NCBI GenBank assembly: GCA_024345305.1
Contig: BRON01000001.1
Coordinates: 1,240,001 to 1,304,000, forward strand
Source of the DNA: Mrakia gelida
Lineage: Eukaryota > Basidiomycota > Tremellomycetes > Cystofilobasidiales > Mrakiaceae
Length of the DNA: 64,000 nucleotides
Direction: 5' to 3'
The notes beneath the pieces were generated by a model. The model did no database searches. It was not told the origin of the DNA and was given only the letters and a program-made list of their open reading frames with translations. Each line of letters starts with the position of its first letter. Position 1 is the stretch's first letter. Below are positions 23,601 through 33,637 of this stretch, piece after piece. Made by a program: the position numbers and the translations under genes.

Positions 23601-24963
23601 CGACCTGAGATTGATTCCGAGTGAGACCATCGACGCTTCAACCTCGACCTCCGCATCGTCTCTGAAGCTCTCTTTTCTTCTTCTCCAGGTCTACCGACGG
23701 TATCATGGTCGACAGGAAAGCCGTTCAAGGTCACATTCGTTTCGAAAACGTTCACTTCCGCTACCCAACCCGCCCTGGAGTTCGCGTCCTTCGCGGGCTC
23801 AACCTTGATATCCCTCCAGGTACCTACGTCGCGTTGGTCGGAGCTTCGGGATGTGGGAAATCAACTACGATTCAGGTGAGTCTGATCTGCACGGAGAAGC
23901 GAACGAAATCGAAGAAACAGGACGGTCGAATGAACGCGTCGCTGAACTTCCCCTTTCCCTCGTTTGATTAGCTCGCACTTCGATTCTACGATCCCCTTGC
24001 TGGTTCGGTTACTCTCGACGGTGTTCCCATCTCAGATCTCAACGTCAACAGCTTCGTGAGTCGTCTGCCTCTATCTCGTCGCGTTCAATCTCCTCTCGAA
24101 CTGACGCGTCCTCCTGCTCTTCAACTCGCAGCGAGAGCAAGTCAGTCTCGTTTCTCAGGAGCCGACTCTCTACGCCGGTACGATCCGCTTCAACATCCTT
24201 CTCGGAGCCATCAAACCAGCCGAGGAGGTCACTCAGGAGGAGTTGGAGGATGCGTGTCTCGCTGCCAACATCTTGGAGTTCATCCAATCGCTGCCCGATG
24301 GCTTCGATACCCAGGTCGGAGGGAAGGGAACCATGCTCAGTGGAGGTCAGAAGCAGGTGAGTCGAGTCGCCGCGTCCCTCCGCCTCCTTTCGCTGACCCG
24401 ACTTCTTCTCTTCAGCGAATCGCTATTGCTCGAGCGTTGATCCGAAACCCGAAGATACTGCTCCTTGATGAGTCCACCTCGGCTCTAGATTCCACGTCGG
24501 AGAAAGTCGTTCAAGCTGTGAGTCTTTCGCGTGTCGCCTCGTCGACCCTTGTTTCGACCCTGACCTTTTGTTTCCACGCTGACCTTTTCTCCATCCACGC
24601 GCTGACCTTTTCCCGTTAGGCTCTCGACAATGCCGCAAAGGGAAGGACCACCATAGCCATTGCTCATCGTCTCAGTACTATTCAGAAGGCCGATCGGTGA
24701 GCTCGAAACACGTCGCGTCGAACTTACTCGTCGCTGACTGACCTCCCCTCTCTCTCGCAGTATCTACTTCTTCCGTGACGGAAGGATCGCCGAGGCTGGG
24801 ACTCATCAGGAGCTCCTCGCCCTCAAGGGCGGTTACTTCGAGCTGACAATGCTGCAGAGCGTGAGTTTGGTCGACTCTTCCGTCCGCGTCTCCGCTTTTT
24901 ACCTCGCTCGAGCTGACCTCGCTTCACCCCTTTCCACTCCTTCAGCTCTCGAAGAACGAATAG
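17686..24963 (+). CDS. full-length ABCB (P-glycoprotein/Ste6-type) ABC exporter
   Basis: This is an ATP-driven exporter with two TMD-NBD halves, a multidrug-resistance or lipopeptide/pheromone-exporter type. It is split into about 30 exons and encodes roughly 1,350 aa. After an acidic/Ser-rich cytosolic start, TMD1 begins near [23 protein letters not shown]1 (about 20407-21800) has Walker [11 protein letters not shown]-loop LVSQEPVLF, signature LSGGQKQR, Walker B ILLLDES and switch AHR. NBD2 (about 23700-24860) has [33 protein letters not shown] and AHR. Both ATP sites therefore look catalytically complete, unlike many fungal Pdr-type pumps with one degenerate site. The second exon is only 10 nt (18204-18213). 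Substrate cannot be told. It ends with LSKNE and TAG. Confidence 0.93.
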
Positions 24964-25488
24964 ATGTCTCGCTCCTTCGACCTCCCTAGAACCCGTCTTA
25001 TACTGCTTCTCCTTCCCTCGCTTTGCCACTATCTCGTTCGTCGCTGCTTTGCTTTCTCTCTCGTTCGCTCGTTCGCTTTACCCATCCACACTCCCTTCGG
25101 CTTATACCTTACACTACCCTAGTCCCTAGAACTATTACGATCATCTATGCTTTGCTCGCTCCTCAGCTCCTCGTCCTCCAGCGTCTGCGACAGCGAGGAC
25201 CTTCACAACACGATCTTCTTCTTCTATCGACGCGTCTTCTCGAACGCCTGACGGAGCCCACCTCTCTGCTTCTGCTGCTGCCGGTTCTCAGCGACTCCTC
25301 TCGAAGTATCCCAGGCTTCTCCCTCGCTCTGAACTCTCACGCCCCCGTCACAGACCTTAGCGGTTACTCTCCACGGCGTCTCAAAACGGAGAGACGGGGT
25401 CCTCCCTCTCCCCTCCCAAAACGATAACAACCGCTGTTTCACCTCACAGGTCTACAGATATCCAATGCAGCGAGTGGCAAAAGCAATG
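24964..25488. other. ABC transporter 3' flank
   Basis: CT-rich sequence with no gene seen. It ends at the minus-strand tRNA. Confidence 0.5.
25479..25482 (-). terminator. pol III terminator of the tRNA
   Basis: On the minus strand a TTTT run (GCTTTTGCC) starts seven bases after the predicted tRNA 3' end, as expected for RNA polymerase III termination. A run of four T is the minimal signal. Confidence 0.55.
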
Positions 25489-25651
25489 CTCCTAGACATG
25501 GGTTCGAACCATGGACTTCCAGATGGACCAATACATGTCAGTGAAGCTGAAGCGCTCGAAACGAGAGAGGGGATCAACCACTTTTGTATCGAAAGCTTCA
25601 ACTTCACCTTGCTGTAACAGTCTGACACTCTACCAACTGAGTTACCCAGGA
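25489..25651 (-). tRNA. tRNA-Asn(GTT) candidate with a 90-nt intron
   Basis: A full cloverleaf can be folded on the minus strand. The acceptor 5' strand TCCTGGG (25645-25651) pairs with 3' TCTAGGA, with two G-T pairs, leaving discriminator G at 25489. The D arm is ACTC-AGTTGGTA-GAGT. The anticodon stem TCAGA pairs with TCTGG and the loop starts CTGTTA, giving anticodon GTT. The T arm is CATGG-TTCGAAC-CCATG. Exons are 25615-25651 and 25489-25524. The intron (25525-25614) follows position 37, the canonical place, and carries a 13-bp stem with one mismatch (GTGAAGTTGAAGC with GCTTCAGCTTCAC). A T-run terminator follows. Odd points: it starts with U1-A72, unlike typical eukaryotic tRNA-Asn, and the sequence looks more bacterial or organellar. 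The isotype depends on the intron placement. Confidence 0.72.
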
Positions 25652-26967
25652 GATGGGTTATTCATACTCGCCTTTGCCAATTTTGAGTACGGAGACCTAG
25701 GCGCTTCGGAGGGGAGGGGAGAGGAGGTGTACTCCAGTTGGAGAACGAGATCGTTCATTGACTTCGTGAGAGTTCCCTAGGGTGTCTGAGGTTACCAAAT
25801 CCGTTAGTGACACTCCTTAGTACTCTGGCTTGACTTTGATGAACCCGAAGAGGTCATCGAAAGGAATCGGAAGGAGGGAACTGAGAAAAGACGCGTCGCG
25901 TGTCGTTCATTGACGTGCTGCACCGTCCTTCGGCGGCGAAAGTGCCTGAAACCGGGTCAGGATACTCTCCTGTAACTTCTCTCAACTCTGGTGAGGTTGT
26001 TTTGCTCTTCAAAAGGGATGGCAAAGATGGGAGGGGGTCAAGACGCGTTGATGCTGGTTTCTCGCTGGGTTAAATTCGTGCAGAGGGCCTGAATTCCCTC
26101 CAAAAGTCGATGACCAAGGCTCTACCACATTTTCACACGGTCTGGCGAAGTACGAGAAGCGGGAGAGGGACGAGGCGAGTCATGGTTGAGTCGTCGTCCG
26201 TCATCTCCGCGACGCTCCCCTTTCCAAGACCGCCGTGGAAGCCCTGAGAGAAGGTCGGTTGGGGAACAGGATCATGGCTCAGATTCCGAAATGCTGATGA
26301 GGAACCTAGAAAAAGCTGAGGGAGGTAAGAGGAAGAAGCGTCACATCGGTTGACGACGTCGAAGAGTTGATGAGAAAGAACTTCTCGAGCTTCGGTGACG
26401 ATGTAGATAGTGGGCTTCGGGGATATAATCTTGAAGGATAAACTGACTCACTCATCTTCATGGCCGAGGCAAGCGAGGCGGGAAGGGGAGGGAAGCCAAA
26501 GTGAGGAGAGCGAGGACGAAAGCTCGCCTCGAACCCTCGTTCGAGGTTTGCTCAATATCTGGAGACCGAACGGAGGTGTGAAAAGGTCACTCAGCTTGAC
26601 GCTACTCAAGAATGCTCAGGTGCGAGTCTGGGAGGAGGAAGGGAAGGAACGACGACGAGTTCGGTCAGCTGCGGGGAGGGAAGACGTCGAGCTCGACCCT
26701 CGCTCCTCCTCTTTCCTTCGACCAACCGTCACTCCATCACCTCCTCCCTCTTTCTCTCAGAGCGTCATTGAAGAGCTCTCCCTACATGGCCGACATATAT
26801 TGGAGAGGCGGCTTGGCTTGGAATTCCGCCTTCTTCCGACCTCGGTCATTCCACGACCTGTCGAAGCTCGCGACGTCAAACTCCAGCCGCCATCTCTTCA
26901 GATCTGCTCTCAACTACATCCCACTCGACGAACCTCGTCTTTATCTCTCGCCAAACTTCTTTCAGCC
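25652..26967. other. intergenic, upstream region of the MFS gene
   Basis: About 1.3 kb. An open frame from 26410 is in frame with the MFS start at 26968, so a longer N-terminus is possible, but this part lacks codon bias and conservation that I can recognise. No other gene is seen. Confidence 0.4.
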
Positions 26968-29900
26968 ATGCCTCACACTCATCAAAACCTTCCTCCTCCT
27001 CCAACCACTGCTCCCGACCTTCACCTCGTCTCCTCGCGCGCTTCGTCCCACATTCACCACCCTCTCCGGGGACTGGACGCTGCCAATTTCCCGAGTACCA
27101 CCACCTCTGGTCCTCAGAGAACCGACGAATACGTCACATCTACCGAAGCAGGTTTTCTCTCTCCAGACGAAGAGGAGGGAGAGGAGGAGGAGGTGGGACC
27201 GTCTCGAACGCCTACCGTTGTGGAGAAACAGAAACCGTCTCCAGAAGGACTCACTCTCGCAGAAACGAGACGCGAGAAGGGACTCGAGATCAAGATCGTC
27301 ACCTGGAAGGAGAACGACCCTGAGGATCCCAGGAGCTGGTCATTCGGGATGCGATGGTGAGCTCAACCTCGGAGCCTTCTTCCCGCGTCGTTCCTTTTCG
27401 TCGCGGTCGCCGCTGACCTTCCCTCTCGTCTCTCCGTTACTCGTCACAGGTTCCGAACCGTTATCGTCTCCTTCACCTGCTTCGTCGTCGCGATGGGAAG
27501 CTCGCTCGTCGTAATGGTCCGTATTGATCACCTTCTTCCCTGTTCGGAACTCGCTTCCCTCGATTGACTCTCTTCGCTTCCCGATGCCCCTCGCAAAACA
27601 GGACATGCAAGATCAGGCTGATGCACTCCATACTTCCATCGACGTGGTCCACTTGACCGTCGCGGTCTTTGTCTTCGGTGAGCCCAGCGCGTCGACCCGA
27701 CTTCGAGTTTGTTCGTCGAGCTGACCTTCCCTTTTTGCTTTACCGCCCTTCAGGATTCGGTATCGGACCTCTTCTCTTCGCTCCTCTTTCTGAAATATTC
27801 GGACGAAGGCCTATCATTGTCGTTTCCATGAGCCTCTACTTCAGTGAGTTCTCTTTCCCCGAGTCGAAGGCATCGACGCGTCGCCGAGCTCGAATCTGAC
27901 TCCTCCTCTTCGTTCCGCTCCTCAGTCTTCACCTTCCCTTCCGCCTTCGCTCAAAACGCTGCCACCCTCGTCGTCGGACGTGCTATCGCTGGTCTCGCCG
28001 CCTCGGCACCCATGACTGTTCGTCTTGATCGTCCAAACTCTACGAGCTCGACTTCGCTCGAGCTAGCTCGCCGTGGCTGAACCTACTTTCCTCGTTGCTC
28101 TTGCAGGTCATCGGAGGTTGCATCGCAGACATGTGGGACGCTAGAGATCGTGGATGGCCCATGGCTGCTTTCTCTGGTACTCTCTTCGTGAGTCTCTCGC
28201 TCAATCTTGTTTTCGACCAGAAGCATACGAAGCTGACCTCGACGCGTTGTTCGTTTTCAGATCGGTCCTTGCCTTGGGTGAGTTTCCCTTCTTCCTTTCC
28301 TTTCCCCGAAGTTGTAGAGCCCTAACCTCTTCTCTAGTCCTATCATCGCTGGCTACCTTTCTCAGCATCGTTCTCGCCTCCCCAAGACGCAAAGCTGATC
28401 CCAAACGCTCTCTTTCTCGTTTTCAGTCCCATCATCGCCGGTTATCTCTCTCAGGAAGGTTGGAGAGCGAACTATGTTGGTTGCCGTCTCCCCTTTCGTT
28501 CGATTTGAACGCGTCGTTCCCTTCGTCGACATGGACGCGTCGCTCGTTTCTGACTGCCCTTCCCTCCCCCGCCCCGCGTTATCCACTGGCAGTACCTTCT
28601 CCTCGGACTCTCAGGATCTGGCGCTGTCGCTCCCTTCCTCTTCCTCCCCGAGACCTACGCCGTCGTACTCCTCCGAAGGCGAGCCGTTGCACTTCGAAAG
28701 GAAACCGGCGACGAAGGGTACATGACGACTCAGGAGCGATTCAAGAAGCCCTTCGCAGAGGTCCTGCAAGCCTCCCTCATTCGTCCCCTCGTCATTCTAG
28801 TCATGGAGCCCATCGTCTTCTTGTTTTCGGTGAGTTGCGACATCTACATTCGTGATCTTGAACCTCTTGGAGAGCTCGAAGCGATGCGTCGTCTTTTTCA
28901 ACTCCGAAGCTCATGCGTCCCTTCTTCTCCCTCGTATCCGCAGCTCTACCTCTCCCTCATTTACGCTCTGCTGTATCTCCTCTTCTTTGCCGTTCCCATC
29001 GTACGTTATTTCCTCTCATTCGCACTCCTCCGCCTCGCCTGACGCTTCCTTCCCGTCTCCTTTTCTCTCGCGATCAGGTCTTCGGAGAAATCCACGGCTG
29101 GCCTCGAGGATCTGTTGGACTCGCCTTCGTCCCAGTCCTCCTGGGAATGGTTCTCACCTTCCTTACCCTCATCCCATGGCAAGCCAAGGTCGGTTCCAGT
29201 CATCTGCGATCGAGGCAAGCGACGCAACGAACGACGAGCTGATCTTCCTCCTCCCGCTTCCCTCTCTTTCCCTCCCGCTCAGTACTTCGAGCGAGTCGAC
29301 TCCGAGTACGTCGCTGCTGGAAAGCCCAACGCTCCTCCTGAGGCTCGACTTCCCTCAATGATGGTCGGATCGATCACCTTGCCCGTGAGTCGACGCGTGG
29401 CTCATCGTTCGTCTTCGTCTTCGTTCTGACTTCGATTATCCTTTCTTTTCAACAGATCGGTTTCTTCATCCTCGCCTGGTGCTCTTACGAGGACGTTCAC
29501 TGGATGGGAGCTGCCATCGGGTGTGCTATCTTCGGGTGAGTCGAATCCTTCTTCGATTCAGAAGCATTCGACTCAGCGAAAGACGCGTCGAGCTGACCTC
29601 TCACTCTCTTCTCCCAGATTCTCCATGATCGGTGTCTACGTCGGAGCCAACTCTTACATCGTCGATGCTTTCCCCGAGTGGGCTTCTTCGGCCATGGCTG
29701 CGAAGACTCTCCTCTCCGTGAGCTCTCGATCTTATCTCGTCTCCTTCTTCACTCGAACCGTTCAACTGACTCGATCTTCATCTCTTTCTTTTTCGAAAGC
29801 GTGTCGCCGGAGGAGCTATCCCCATGTTCGTCGACCGAATGTACCACAGTCGAATGGGCCCTCGCTGGTCTTCATGTCTCCTTGCCTTCATCGCCATGAC

Positions 29901-30067
29901 GGTGAGCTCTTCTCCCTCCGATTATATTTCGTCGCGACGCGTTGAACTCGGGCTGATTCCCTCTTCTCCAACGTCCCTCTCCCCCATTACAGATGATGCC
30001 CATCCCATTCGTTTTCTTCAAGTATGGAGCTAAGATCCGAGCTGCCTCCAAGAGGAGTTCCGAGTAG
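26968..30067 (+). CDS. MFS transporter, DHA1 (12-TM drug:H+ antiporter) type
   Basis: This is a plasma-membrane drug or metabolite exporter of the fungal DHA1 class. A hydrophilic, acidic N-terminus ends with KENDPEDPRSWSFGMRW, the typical lead-in PxNPxNWS-like motif. Helix 1 follows (FRTVIVSFTCFVVAMGSS). SEIFGRRPIIVVSM is motif A after helix 2, and VGRAIAGLAASAPMTVIGGCIADMW is the helix 4-5 region. The central loop contains FLPETY and a Lys/Arg-rich stretch. The second half has LYLSLIYALLYLLFFAVPIVF, GSVGLAFVPVLLGM and a C-terminal VGANSYIVDAFPEWASSAMAAKTLLSRVAGGAIPMF, typical of DHA1. Many exons. A short exon coding PIIAGYLSQ is present twice (28339-28366 and 28427-28454); only the second keeps the frame. 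The start is the first Met before the acidic tail; an earlier in-frame Met at 26410 cannot be excluded. Confidence 0.88.
28339..28366 (+). other. duplicate mini-exon, copy A (skipped or poison exon)
   Basis: This copy has its own branch point (CTAAC) and acceptor (CTCTAG). It encodes PIIAGYLSQ like copy B, but reading onward meets a TGA within about 35 nt, and a GT donor after CATC leaves a phase that does not fit the next exon. It is best read as a skipped or nonsense-inducing alternative exon. Confidence 0.65.
28427..28454 (+). other. duplicate mini-exon, copy B (productive)
   Basis: This copy follows branch CTGAT and acceptor TTTCAG and continues in frame as EGWRANY, the expected MFS sequence after GPIIAGYLSQ. 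It differs from copy A at five of 28 positions, all synonymous third codon bases. Confidence 0.75.
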
Positions 30068-30425
30068 TTTAGTCTAGTCTTCGTCTTCTCGATCTCGATC
30101 TTCTTGACGCGTCTTTTCCTTTGCTTTCTTCCGTTCGTCCTTCGCTCTCCGCTCTTTGCTTTTGATTACTTGCTACAGCTCCTTAGCGACTAGTATCTTC
30201 TTTCTCCTCACTGTATCCGATGTTGTATCTCATCATCACGCGGGCCCTTCCTTCTCAAGCTTGCAGCTCCCTCTTCGCCCGTCTTCTTCTTCTTCTTCTC
30301 CCTTCGTTCCGCTGAGCCCAAGAAGTAGAGACAATCACATAATCTCCCGATGCAAGAGACGACGAAGCAATGAAGCGAGAACAAAAGAGCAAGCCAAACG
30401 AACGAGCGAACCGACGACGGCGACT
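30068..30425. other. convergent 3' flanks
   Basis: No gene is seen between the MFS stop and the stop of the minus-strand secreted protein. A minus-strand frame with a hydrophobic stretch lies here, but the best splice join ends at 30426. Confidence 0.45.
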
Positions 30426-32932
30426 CTAGAAAGCTCCTCCATATCCGTCGAGAGCGAGACAGTAAGGCACGACGGGCGTCGTCTTGGGATCGGGATCCCC
30501 TCTCGGACCCCCTCGACTGGTAAGAAGCCACATCGGAATGGCGCAGATCTCCTGTCGAAGAGAGACGACAAAAAGAGAAACGAACGAGACGCGTCAGTTC
30601 GATCGATCCCGTCAAGCTCAAGCTCACCCTCTCTCTCTCCTCCTTTTCCCTCACTCCTCCCCACCAACCCATGCGCAAACAGAAAGAAAAGGGAAGATGG
30701 AGACTCACATTCCAAGAACAAGCCTCCTCGCACCTCGTCCAAATCGACCAGTCCAACCAGCTCATCAACTCTTTCACCCTCGCTCGCCAGGCCTTCACCA
30801 ACCCTTCTGACTCCTCCTCCCTCCCCTTCCTCGACCCCCAGCAAACTCTCCTCAAACATCTCCCCAATCTCACTACAGATCCTTCCGGTGACGAAGTCGA
30901 TGCTGGCTTTGAGGAGGCGTTCCTGATCCGTCAACGTCGAGTGAGGGACGGTTCGAGTGAGGTAGGTCGAACAGCGCTGGAGGGTTGGAGGGAGCCAGAG
31001 GGAGGATGGGCTGGAGGAAGAGGAAGTGTTGGCGAGGTGAGTGGTGTCGAGGAAAGGGTCGAGCATGGTGTAGGTGAGGACGGAGAGTTTCGTTCGGACG
31101 AGGGTGAAGTTTGTCGACTCGTCCGCGTGGGAGGAGGTGGAAGAGGAGGACGAGGATCCGTTGAGGATGTGGTTGAGGTTGGCAATTCGATCTCCGTATC
31201 TCTCTACTACGTCCTTCGCTAGCTGACTCCAGTCTATCCCGCTGCCCTTCCCGCTTCCTCTCCTCAGAACCTCGACGAGCTCCGTTAGAACGCTCGAAAT
31301 GTCGGCCTTCGAGGCGTCCCTCTTGACTTGATGTTCTCCCATCCAAGGGACTCCCTTCCGAGCTTGGACGAGAGAGGATAGGCGAGGGTGGTAGAAGGTG
31401 ACGAAGGAGGACCAGTCGGCGGTGATGTGGGGTTGAGGAAAGTGGTAGCGATGCGTTGAGACGCGGAGCCACTCGAAGCGAGAGCTCGACGAGTAGATGG
31501 ATCCTCGACCTCGACCGGGTGGACCTCCGCGTCCTCCTCCAGGACCTCGACCAGGGTAGGAGCCTTCGGGTGGAGGGATCACGTCGACTTCCCATGAGTC
31601 GCGAGGCGAAGACGACGCGAGGTGATGGTGGTTCTCCCCTCCTCCTCCGCGATCCCAAGGTCCGCCGCCAGTGGAAGGAGGAACGTCGGGAGGAGTGATG
31701 TTGATTCGAGATACGAGCTGAAGGGGCGATGAAACAAGATACAAGGTCAGAACGCTCGAGAGAAACGCGCGAAGAGAGGGAGACGAGTCCAAGCCGAACC
31801 TCGAGAGCGTCCGAATCGAAGTCGCACCACATAACCTCGCTGCAGTATAGGAGCGAAGGAGGTTTTCAGTCAGCGAGATTTTAGAAGGGTGTGAGAGTGA
31901 GAGTAGCGACTCACAAACCTGAGTTCATCCTCAAGAACCCATCAAGTCCGAGCTTCTCCCTCTCGTTCCACTCGCAGAGTCGAACCGCTCGCTCGAACTC
32001 TCCGTTCCATCCTCCTCCAGGTCGACCAGGGGTATCGTCTTCCTTGGTTGGGGTGAGACTGTCAAAAAGCACATGAGGTCGCGAAGTGGGGAAGACGAGA
32101 AACAAGGGAAGAAGGTGAGCTCGTCGCGTCGAGGGAGCTCTTCAACGACGAGGGAACGACGCAGCCAGATTGACGATGAGATCTACTCACACGTCCTGAG
32201 TATCTAGCCATCCAGGAGTACCGAGAGCGGCGCTGTTGCCTGAGAGTCGAAGGAGATAGAGGAAGGAAAGAGGGTTGATCAGTTGAAACGCAGACGAGAG
32301 AGGTGAAGACTAAGTTCGACAGCAGAGAAACGAGCTCACCGTCAAAGTAGACGAGCTTGATCTCCCTCGCAGACACAAAGGTCGAGAGCCAAGTTCCACC
32401 TGAGCGTCCTGTCATGATTCCGTAGCTCATCTCTACGTCCAGGGCGACCCAATCAGGCGAGGGAACGGATCCGTTGTCGTTTCGAGCATGGTAGACGGTT
32501 GTGTGGGCTGGGATGGTGACGGGGAGGAGGAGATGTCCGTTGGAATGGATGGTGTTGGGAAGTTGGGATCTGAGAACGAAGAGAGCGTCGTCAGTTTGGG
32601 AGATGGACGAAAGAAAAAGGGAGGGAGGAAGGGAGGGAGGGACGCGAGCTCGGGGAGGAGCGACGAGGGAGAGTCTTGTCTCTGCTCTTCCTCCTCGATT
32701 TCCCTTTGCACCCACTTCGAGGGAAGGCGAAGACGACTCACAAGGCACCTGTGAGGGAGTTGAAGATGTAGTTGGCGCTGGTGTTGACGTTGAGAACGTG
32801 GCTCGAGGAGGAGGAGAAGGAAGCTTCGGTTGGTGGCGGTTGGAACGAGAGCTGATCCCTTCCTCCTCCCCTCACTGCTGAAGCTGAGACAATCGAGAGG
32901 ATAGAGAGGGTGTACACGAGTCCCTGCAGCAT
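30426..32932 (-). CDS. conserved fungal secreted protein of unknown function, with an apparent frameshift
   Basis: The start MLQGLVYTLSILSIVSASAV is a clear signal peptide. I recognise this as a conserved fungal protein family without known function: SANYIFNSLTGAL, NGHLLLPVTIPAHTTVYHAR, EMSYGIMTGRSGGTWLSTF, VYFDGNSAALGTPGWLDTQD, LCEWNEREKLGLDGFLRMN and VMWCDFDSDALE are joined across introns. A long exon then covers LVSRINITPPD to RICSEIGEMFEESL. The C-terminal part, WTRCEEACSWN joined to EICAIPMW, lies in a different frame of the same exon (the switch falls between about 30790 and 30860), with no plausible intron between. The last exon (30426-30551, 42 codons) fits only the second frame. The gene is therefore frameshifted or has an indel error in a G-rich stretch. 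Confidence 0.75.
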
Positions 32933-33637
32933 GCTGGCTGAGAGGCTGAACCTGTCGTGGTTGGAGGGGAGCTCGTAAAGTCGCTAGATAAGCTCGCGGT
33001 GAGGAGGAGCTGCGACTTCTCGAGGGAGGAGCCGTCGTTCGCCCGAGGCGGATGGCGATAGGTCAACATGGACAGAGGGCAGGGAGCCAAGAGGAGGAGG
33101 GGAAGAGGGGAGAGGACGAGTAGTCGACGACTTCGGGGCTGTGATGGTTTGGGGAAGAGAAGAGGAGGAGGGAGGCGGAGGGAAGGTCAAGGAGGGCTTG
33201 ATGAGCTCGATCGAGCCGATGCAAACTTGAAAGCTCATCTTTCTTTCTTCTTCCTCGACGCTCACCAACGAAACGAGAGATGTTTGATGTCTATCCTCGC
33301 CAGGTCTCAGACAAGATCAAATCGTCGTTTTTCAAGGAGGAGAGCGATTTCCCAGAGACTTCGTCGGACGCCGTGGATGGTGAGCTCGACTTTCCTTCCC
33401 TCTCTTCCTTCTCCCCTCTTCTTCTCGCAGATCCTTCATTTCTGACATCGAGTCTTCGTTCACTCTGGCAGCTCGATACCTACTGTACCCTGCGAGAGTG
33501 CTGAGGAGGATTTTTCGCTGCTAGTTCATGCGCCAGCCGTACACCCCTCAGGAGGTCAACTCGCCATCGCCTCCGCTCGCTCTCGTGTTCCCTCTCGCGC
33601 CCACCACCAAAGTTCAGCTTTGCGCTCGCTTTCCTTC
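32933..33637. other. divergent promoter region, possible small ORF
   Basis: A two-exon plus-strand reading frame from 33280 (MFDVYPRQVSDKIK..., donor after GTGGATG, acceptor CTCGCAG) would give only about 57 aa and matches nothing I know. It may be 5' UTR sequence of the next gene. No convincing gene is seen. Confidence 0.35.

Noticed and set aside
26080..26150. Possible second tRNA-like segment (minus strand GTGGTAGAGCCTTGG)
   Set aside because: A D-arm-like string is present but no matching anticodon stem, T arm or acceptor stem could be folded.
33280..33504. Two-exon small ORF of about 57 aa
   Set aside because: Splice signals are plausible but there is no recognised protein; it may be 5' UTR of the acyltransferase gene.
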